Below are positions 3,662 through 6,292 of a stretch of DNA of 6,292 nt, piece by piece. How positions within the stretch are numbered: position 1 is the first letter of the stretch; every line of letters starts with the position of its first letter. This DNA comes from Gaiellasilicea sp051005735 (GTDB lineage: Bacteria > Actinomycetota > Thermoleophilia > Gaiellales > Gaiellaceae). The position numbers and the translations under genes are program-made. The stretch covers positions 1 to 6,292 of the forward strand of contig JBPCJB010000309.1 of NCBI GenBank assembly GCA_051005735.1, in the 5' to 3' direction. The notes below the pieces were generated by a model, which was not told the origin of the DNA, searched no databases, and was given only the letters and a program-made list of their open reading frames with translations.

Positions 3662-6120
3662 CGGACGGTGAAGCTGCTGTGCAGGAACGCCGTGTTCGGG
3701 AGGATCCGCAGGACGTTCTCGTTGTTCCGCGTCTCCTGGTAGTCCGAGAGCTGGACGACGAGCGAGTGGCGGCCGCGGGCCAGGCTCCCGGTCGGGATGC
3801 GGATCGCGCCTCCGGCAACTCGAGCGCCGCGCTCGCGGCCGTCGATCTGCAGGAAGAGCGAGCTCGCGTCGACCCCCGCGCCGGCATCGGTCGCGCCAAT
3901 CGTGAGCAGGGCGCCGCGCGTGACAACCCGCGTTCGGAAGGAGAGACGGGGCGGGGTCACGTCGTTCACCCAGTAGCGGAATGCGAAGGCGCCCGCGCTC
4001 GTCGCGCTAGGGCTGTCGAAGACGACGTCGTACGCGCCCCGGGCGGGTCGCAGGATTCCGGCCGCGAGCACCGGCTCCTCGAACGTCCGCAGGTACGGGT
4101 TCAGGTTGAACGGAAGCGCGGCATAGCCGGTGAGCCGGTTCTCGTTGCCGGCATAGACGACTCTCGGCTCGACCCGCACCCCGCGAGCACGTGAGGTGAC
4201 GACGACGCCGACGTTCGCGACCGGCCGGCTCACTCTGACACGGAAGACGCGTTCGGGGCCGACGAGGTTCGTCTCGAAGCCCTTGCCCTCGGGGCTCTCG
4301 GGATACCGGTAGCGGGCCACGAGCGAGCTACCCCCGCGGGTCGTCGCCTTATGGAGGCCCGGCTTGACGAGCGGCATCGACTTCGCGCCGCCGAGAGCGG
4401 GCGCCGAGACGCGGAGCCAGAACGGAATCCGCCGGCGCTCGGCTCCTCGAGTCAGGACGACGAAGCCCGAGACCTCCGAATCGGGCGCGTTCGCTGCCGT
4501 CGTCAGGCTCACCGGCAGCGCTCCCGGTACCGCCACAGCGGCCGGTACTGTGACCGTGACGCCGACCGCGCCTGTCTGGTGGTCGACGGTCGCGGCCCAT
4601 TCACCGGCGCCGCCGCCGGCGTCGGGCAGCGCGATCGACCTCGTGAGCGTCGCGCCGCGCGGCACGAGCCCGAACGAGAGCGCGACGGGGGTGGCGAAGA
4701 GGAGTGGCGCGTCGGCCCGCCGGAGGTTGACGACTCCGCCCCCTCCGCGGTTCGTCGGCGCCTCGACCGTGCGGCTATCGTTGGCGAAGGCGCGGTCGCC
4801 GGTGAGCGCGAGCGCGGCCTTCACCTGTGCGGGCGTCCAGGACGGATGCCGCTGCCGCAGGAGCGCGACCGCGCCGGCGACGTGCGGAGCCGCCATGCTC
4901 GTCCCCGACAGCGTGGCGAAGCGCCGATCGGGGGCCGCGGAGAGGATGGCGACCCCAGGCGCGCTCACCTCGGGCTTGAGTTGGAGCGTCAGCGGCGTCG
5001 GGCCACCCGCGGAGAAGCCGGCGATCACGTTCGTGGGGCCGCTGCGCGTCGTCGTGACGGCGCCCACGGTGATCGCCTCGGGGGTCGAGCCGGGCGAGGC
5101 GACCGAGCCGTTGCCGAAGTCCGCGAAGTCGTTCCCTGCCGAGACGACGGGTACGACGCCGGCCCGGGCCGCAGCCGAGAGCGCCGCGACGACGATGTCG
5201 CGCGACGGCTCGATCTCGGGCTCGCCGAGCGAGAGGTTGATCACGTCCATCCCGTCGGCGACGGCCGCCTCGATCGCGGCGACGAGCTCGGGAGAGTTGC
5301 CGTCGAGGCCGACATCGGCGTCGGTCGGGATCGTCAGCGCCTTGTAGTTCCCGAGGTACGCCCTCGGCGCAACCCCGGAGACCCGCCGGCCTTCGGCGAG
5401 CGTGTTGGCGTTCCCCGCAGCGATCCCCGCGACGTGGGTTCCATGCGAGGAGAACTCGGGATCGAACGGCTTCGTCGCATGCTTCCAGGCGGGACGCGCA
5501 GGCGGGAAGGCGCGCGCGACGATCACCTTCGCGTTCGTGAACGCCGCCTGTCCCTTGGGATAGCCGGCGGGCATCGCATAGCCGGCGGGATCGAAGAAGG
5601 GATGAGTCTGGTCGATCCCCTCGTCGATGATCCCGATCTTGATCCCCTGGCCGGCGCTGGCGAGAGCGGGGCCCCAGAGCGCGGGCGCGCCGATCTGCTG
5701 CGGGCCACGGTCGAGGAGCGGGGAGTAGCGAACGCTGGGATAGACGCGATCGACTCCCGGCACCGAGGCGAGCCTGTCGACCTCGTCCTGTGGGAGGACG
5801 ACGGCGAGCCCGTTCGCGACGAGGCGGTAGCGCCAGCGGATCTCCGCTTGCGGAAGAGCGTCCTCGATCCTGATCTGCAGCGCTTGCTGCGAGGCGGCGA
5901 GCGTGCGCAGATACGAACGGGAAGTCGCGGTGCTCAGGCTGAGGCGCCGGCCGCCCGTCGCCGCGAGCGTCCGGCCGGGACGGGCGACCGCGAGCGGCGC
6001 CGCCTCGAGCGCGACGACGACCTCGACGAGCGGCGCGGTGCTCTCCTTCTCGCGAGCGGCGCCCGCCGAGGCGGCCAGCGCGACGAGCAGCAGAGGCAGG
6101 AGAATGGCGACCCGGCGCAA
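3658..6120 (-). CDS. Secreted subtilisin-family (S8) serine protease with propeptide and C-terminal beta domains
   Basis: An 820-residue extracellular protease. Residues 1-22 are a Sec signal peptide (RR, then a Leu/Ala/Val core, then AASAGAA). Residues about 31-130 fit an I9-type inhibitor propeptide ending near VPGVDRVYPS. The S8 catalytic domain spans about 140-470: Asp166 in IGIIDEG (DEG rather than the common DTG), His226 in SSHGTHVAG, oxyanion Asn330 in VVSAGN and nucleophile Ser408 in GTSMAAPHVAG. Spacing leaves no room for a PA-domain insert; the Asp-to-His gap is about 28 residues longer than in subtilisin BPN'. Residues about 470-572 resemble the Fn3-like domain that follows many S8 domains. 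Residues 573-720 are unassigned, and about 722-793 look Ig-like. There is no Cys anywhere and no LPxTG or terminal anchor helix, so it is probably released. The TTG start is the only one that gives the signal peptide; an in-frame TAA lies upstream. No clear Shine-Dalgarno. Confidence 0.93.
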   Translation of the reverse strand: MRRVAILLPLLLVALAASAGAAREKESTAPLVEVVVALEAAPLAVARPGRTLAATGGRRLSLSTATSRSYLRTLAASQQALQIRIEDALPQAEIRWRYRLVANGLAVVLPQDEVDRLASVPGVDRVYPSVRYSPLLDRGPQQIGAPALWGPALASAGQGIKIGIIDEGIDQTHPFFDPAGYAMPAGYPKGQAAFTNAKVIVARAFPPARPAWKHATKPFDPEFSSHGTHVAGIAAGNANTLAEGRRVSGVAPRAYLGNYKALTIPTDADVGLDGNSPELVAAIEAAVADGMDVINLSLGEPEIEPSRDIVVAALSAAARAGVVPVVSAGNDFADFGNGSVASPGSTPEAITVGAVTTTRSGPTNVIAGFSAGGPTPLTLQLKPEVSAPGVAILSAAPDRRFATLSGTSMAAPHVAGAVALLRQRHPSWTPAQVKAALALTGDRAFANDSRTVEAPTNRGGGGVVNLRRADAPLLFATPVALSFGLVPRGATLTRSIALPDAGGGAGEWAATVDHQTGAVGVTVTVPAAVAVPGALPVSLTTAANAPDSEVSGFVVLTRGAERRRIPFWLRVSAPALGGAKSMPLVKPGLHKATTRGGSSLVARYRYPESPEGKGFETNLVGPERVFRVRVSRPVANVGVVVTSRARGVRVEPRVVYAGNENRLTGYAALPFNLNPYLRTFEEPVLAAGILRPARGAYDVVFDSPSATSAGAFAFRYWVNDVTPPRLSFRTRVVTRGALLTIGATDAGAGVDASSLFLQIDGRERGARVAGGAIRIPTGSLARGRHSLVVQLSDYQETRNNENVLRILPNTAFLHSSFTVR

Positions 6121-6128
6121 GGTCGTCC

Positions 6129-6134
6129 AGGGTA
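6129..6134 (-). promoter_or_regulatory. Candidate -10 box upstream of the protease
   Basis: On the minus strand TACCCT fits TAnnnT and is followed by eight bases and then the TTG start. With no Shine-Dalgarno present, a very short or absent leader is possible. No convincing -35 was found. Low confidence because the motif is short and leaderless TTG starts are unusual. Confidence 0.25.
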
Positions 6135-6149
6135 GCCGCGGCCTGTGAA

Positions 6150-6193
6150 GGCGGCGTTAAGCGCGCCTTGCAGAATGAAGCCTTGTGCCGTCG
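6150..6193 (+). repeat. Dispersed repeat A, copy 2 (upstream of the protease)
   Basis: Matches the reverse complement of 1438-1481 at 38 of 44 positions (32 of 36 in the core 6158-6193). Relative to the protease gene it lies 30 bp upstream and has the same orientation that copy 1 has relative to the deaminase. The position matching the deaminase GTG is ACG here. The left hairpin arm of copy 1 is not conserved; next to it lies a different short inverted repeat, ccgtgc (6196-6201) / gcacgg (6208-6213). Confidence 0.65.
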
Positions 6194-6292
6194 GGCCGTG
6201 CTGTGCGGCACGGTCGCGGCGTCCTCAGTCGCCTCGATAGCGCTGCTCATGCTTATCCGCTTTGCTCCGTGCGGTGGTTTCGGGGCTGGCGG
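6194..6292. other. Window edge, no gene recognised
   Basis: Contains the ccgtgc/gcacgg inverted repeat with a 6-nt loop, and a competing pairing of gtgccg (6185-6190) with cggcac (6206-6211). A plus-strand ATG at 6248 opens a 15-codon frame to the window end (MLIRFAPCGGFGAG), too short to judge. It is probably the intergenic region between the protease and a neighbour outside the window. Confidence 0.4.

Noticed and set aside
4351..6135. Plus-strand open frame of 594 codons antisense to the protease
   Set aside because: Composition is almost entirely Arg, Gly, Asp and Ala with no domain. The opposite strand encodes a protease with signal peptide and full catalytic set.
4775..6250. Long minus-strand open frame of 491 codons starting upstream of the protease
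   Set aside because: It lies in another frame of the protease, is Arg/Ala-rich and low-complexity, and has no recognisable domain. It is a shadow created by high-GC codon bias.
6248..6292. Start of a plus-strand gene at ATG 6248
   Set aside because: Only 15 codons before the window ends, with no ribosome-binding site or recognisable N-terminus; cannot be supported.

Overview
The window is high-GC DNA in which nearly every base is coding. It uses GTG and TTG starts, gene ends overlap, and gaps are short. This suits a high-GC actinomycete. The style of the GAF/response-regulator pair and the tiny zinc-ribbon gene leans towards Thermoleophilia-like actinobacteria, but that placement is an inference from general resemblance and no marker gene is present.

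Layout, left to right. (1) 1-84: last 27 codons of a plus-strand gene, possibly an M24 (Xaa-Pro type) peptidase. (2) 97-840: a GAF-domain protein whose C-terminus looks like a histidine-kinase dimerisation helix with Asn where the phosphoacceptor His should be and no ATPase domain. (3) 837-1229: a single-domain response regulator, start overlapping the previous stop by 4 nt. (4) 1226-1387, minus strand: a 53-codon gene for a membrane-anchored Cys4 zinc-ribbon-like protein, convergent with the regulator. (5) 1388-1473: a short divergent spacer with a perfect 14-bp inverted repeat whose right arm holds the ribosome-binding site of the next gene. (6) 1474-3198: full-length adenine deaminase. (7) 3199-3397: a repeat-rich spacer with two copies of a palindromic element, the first of which runs back into the end of the deaminase gene. 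(8) 3398-3661: an 87-aa single-pass membrane protein of unknown function. (9) 3658-6120, minus strand: a secreted subtilisin-family (S8) protease of 820 aa with propeptide and C-terminal beta-rich domains. (10) 6121-6292: a non-coding edge carrying a second copy of the sequence found in front of the deaminase.

How the parts relate. The GAF protein and response regulator are probably one translationally coupled signalling unit, although the GAF protein cannot be a conventional kinase. The deaminase (adenine to hypoxanthine) and protease (extracellular protein breakdown) are stand-alone salvage and nutrient functions with no pathway partners in view. The least expected content is non-coding. 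Two unrelated families of short repeats lie at gene borders and supply real gene parts: a start codon and Shine-Dalgarno in one case, the last codons and stop in the other. No mobile-element gene, CRISPR array, tRNA or rRNA was seen. No stretch over 300 bases lacks a gene. I found no clear multi-gene novel system; the best leads are the repeat upstream of the deaminase and the kinase-less GAF/regulator pair.
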